Source: Odontocerum albicorne | Taxonomy: Eukaryota; Arthropoda; Insecta; Trichoptera; Odontoceridae | Direction of reading: 5' to 3' | DNA length: 64,000 nt | NCBI GenBank assembly: GCA_949825065.1 | Contig: OX463847.1 | Location: 35,969,789-36,033,788 of the forward strand | Shown here: piece by piece, positions 62,836 through 64,000 of the stretch | How positions within the stretch are numbered: the stretch's first letter is position 1 | Layout: each line of letters opens with the position of its first letter | Made by a program: the position numbers and the translations under genes | Notes under the pieces: model-generated | Database searches by the model: none | What the model was told of the DNA's origin: nothing | Seen by the model: only the letters and a program-made list of their open reading frames with translations

Positions 62836-63194
62836 CCAATCGTAAGTTTGTCTAATTTTAGTTCAAAACAACTACATTTTTTATCCTATCATAAAATAAG
62901 TTAAAGATTTGTGCCCCAAATTAGAATTTTTGGTACCCCATAAGAAATCAAAATTTTTGTCTTTTCTCACTTATGAAAACATATGTTAATACACACATTA
63001 TTTGATAATAATGGGAACAAGGATGTTAAACAAGCTTCTTGAATGGGAATAACATATATTACGAGTACAAGCATTAATTGATGAACAGTCAAGATATGAT
63101 TAAAAGTTATCCCTTAATAGGAGCGTTTGTGTACACTGCATGCATTGCACATGTGAAAGCAGTGGTCTTGCTTGTTTTGTGTACTCACTCGCCA

Positions 63195-63780
63195 CTAGAA
63201 GGATTTCACCAGGTATTTCATAGATGTATGTATGTGTTAACTAAGAGAAAGTGGAGCAGGTTGATGAGTTCCGTTATTTGGGCAGTATGTTTAGGTACGA
63301 TGGACAAATCGAAAGGGATATTAGAAAGGTAGCGACAGCGAACAAGCTAAACAGAGCACTCAATGTATTATATGATACAACAACCACACTTTATCAAAAG
63401 TAGCAAAAATTACAATATTTAATAGTGTGTATTTAACACCTTGACGTATGGAAGTGAAATTTGAATTTGACAGAAGACGGATAAATGTAAGATTGATGCT
63501 GTGCAGATGAATGCACTAAGAAAAAAATGTGGTGTCAATGTAAGAAAGAAGGCTGAATGAAGACATAAGAAATGAAAATATGGGTAAAATGGATTTTTTA
63601 AGTAAGATGAAGAAAGGATCTTTAAGATGATTTGGAGATTGAAGAAAATAAATTACAAAAGAATGATTAAACGAGTATAGAAGTCAGAAGTGCAAGGTGG
63701 TGTGTAAGAGGCAGACCGAAGAAACATGGCTGGATCGAGGAAAACATGAATGTGGAGACGGCGAAAGTTGTGTGCTTAAA
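63195..63780 (+). pseudogene. RTE-like LINE RT C-terminus, decayed
   Basis: The first piece reads VDEFRYLGSMFRYDGQIERD and IRKVATANKLNRALNVLY. After frameshifts come ALRKKCGVN-like and RGRPKKHGWIEENMNVETAK. These are the thumb and tail of an RTE-like LINE on the plus strand. Confidence 0.8.
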
Positions 63781-63789
63781 AGTTTCAAG

Positions 63790-64000
63790 TCTTTCAATTT
63801 ATAGTTTTTGGCTCAATATTAGAGACATCTTATTACAATATTTTGGTACAATATTAGAGACATCTTATTATAAGATTTTGGTACAATATTAGAAAAATCT
63901 TATTACAAGATTTTGGTACAATATTAGAGAAATCTTATTACAAGATTTTGGTACAATATTAGAGACATCTTATTATAAGATTTTGGTACAATATTAGAAA
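63790..64000. repeat. 35-bp tandem array reaching the window edge
   Basis: Unit TTTTGGTACAATATTAGAGA plus 15 bp (CATCTTATTAYAAGA), about six copies, continuing past 64000. Confidence 0.9.

Noticed and set aside
61350..63190. Exon 8 of GUSB-B
   Set aside because: I looked on the minus strand for the [19 protein letters not shown] and INECP motifs and saw none, so the exon probably lies beyond the window.

Overview
The window is AT-rich, intron-rich and crowded with transposons, with U2-type splice sites, tRNA-derived SINEs and many mariner-type elements. This suggests an insect nuclear genome; I cannot name the order. There are no operons, prokaryotic genes or CRISPR arrays. Almost every long open frame is transposon debris or an open tandem repeat; the host genes are split into short exons.

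Layout. (1) 1-16.3 kb: mobile-element debris. It holds LINE C-termini, a 226-bp foldback MITE, a hAT element (3998-5912) with a deleted mariner nested in it, a tandem duplication of the hAT end, SINEs and satellite-like arrays. (2) 16.35-16.43 kb: a tRNA-Arg(CCT) gene on the minus strand. (3) 16.98-20.04 kb: a three-exon plus-strand gene for a ZNHIT3-like HIT zinc-finger protein, with a LINE relic and a 94-bp tandem array in intron 1 and a pogo/Tigger-like MITE in intron 2. (4) 20.95-47.70 kb: a complete minus-strand lysosomal-type beta-glucuronidase gene (GUSB copy A), rebuilt as 13 exons and 648 codons plus stop, with a proposed first exon that codes only for the initiator Met. (5) 47.7-54.3 kb: the intergenic spacer between the two GUSB genes, with a SINE, a triplicated ~180-bp repeat and a LINE RT relic. 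(6) 54.3 kb to beyond the right edge: a second, tandem GUSB gene (copy B), of which the last five exons lie in the window. A full-length mariner with an intact transposase frame sits in one of its introns.

The two GUSB copies have identical exon lengths and phases in all five shared exons, and about 80% residue identity by hand count (192 of 240). Exon 10 is much more diverged (57%) than the rest (82-85%). Both keep the Asn-Glu-Pro acid/base and Ser-Glu-Tyr-Gly nucleophile motifs of glycoside hydrolase family 2. ZNHIT3 and GUSB-A converge, with about 0.9 kb between their stop codons.

The most informative repeat observations are: a SINE family that shares its 3' tail with a local LINE (likely retrotransposition partners); a LINE insertion with a perfect 15-bp target-site duplication; an intact mariner; a MITE resembling mammalian Tigger/MER8 repeats; and several foldback families. 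I found no convincing undescribed enzymatic or defence system.
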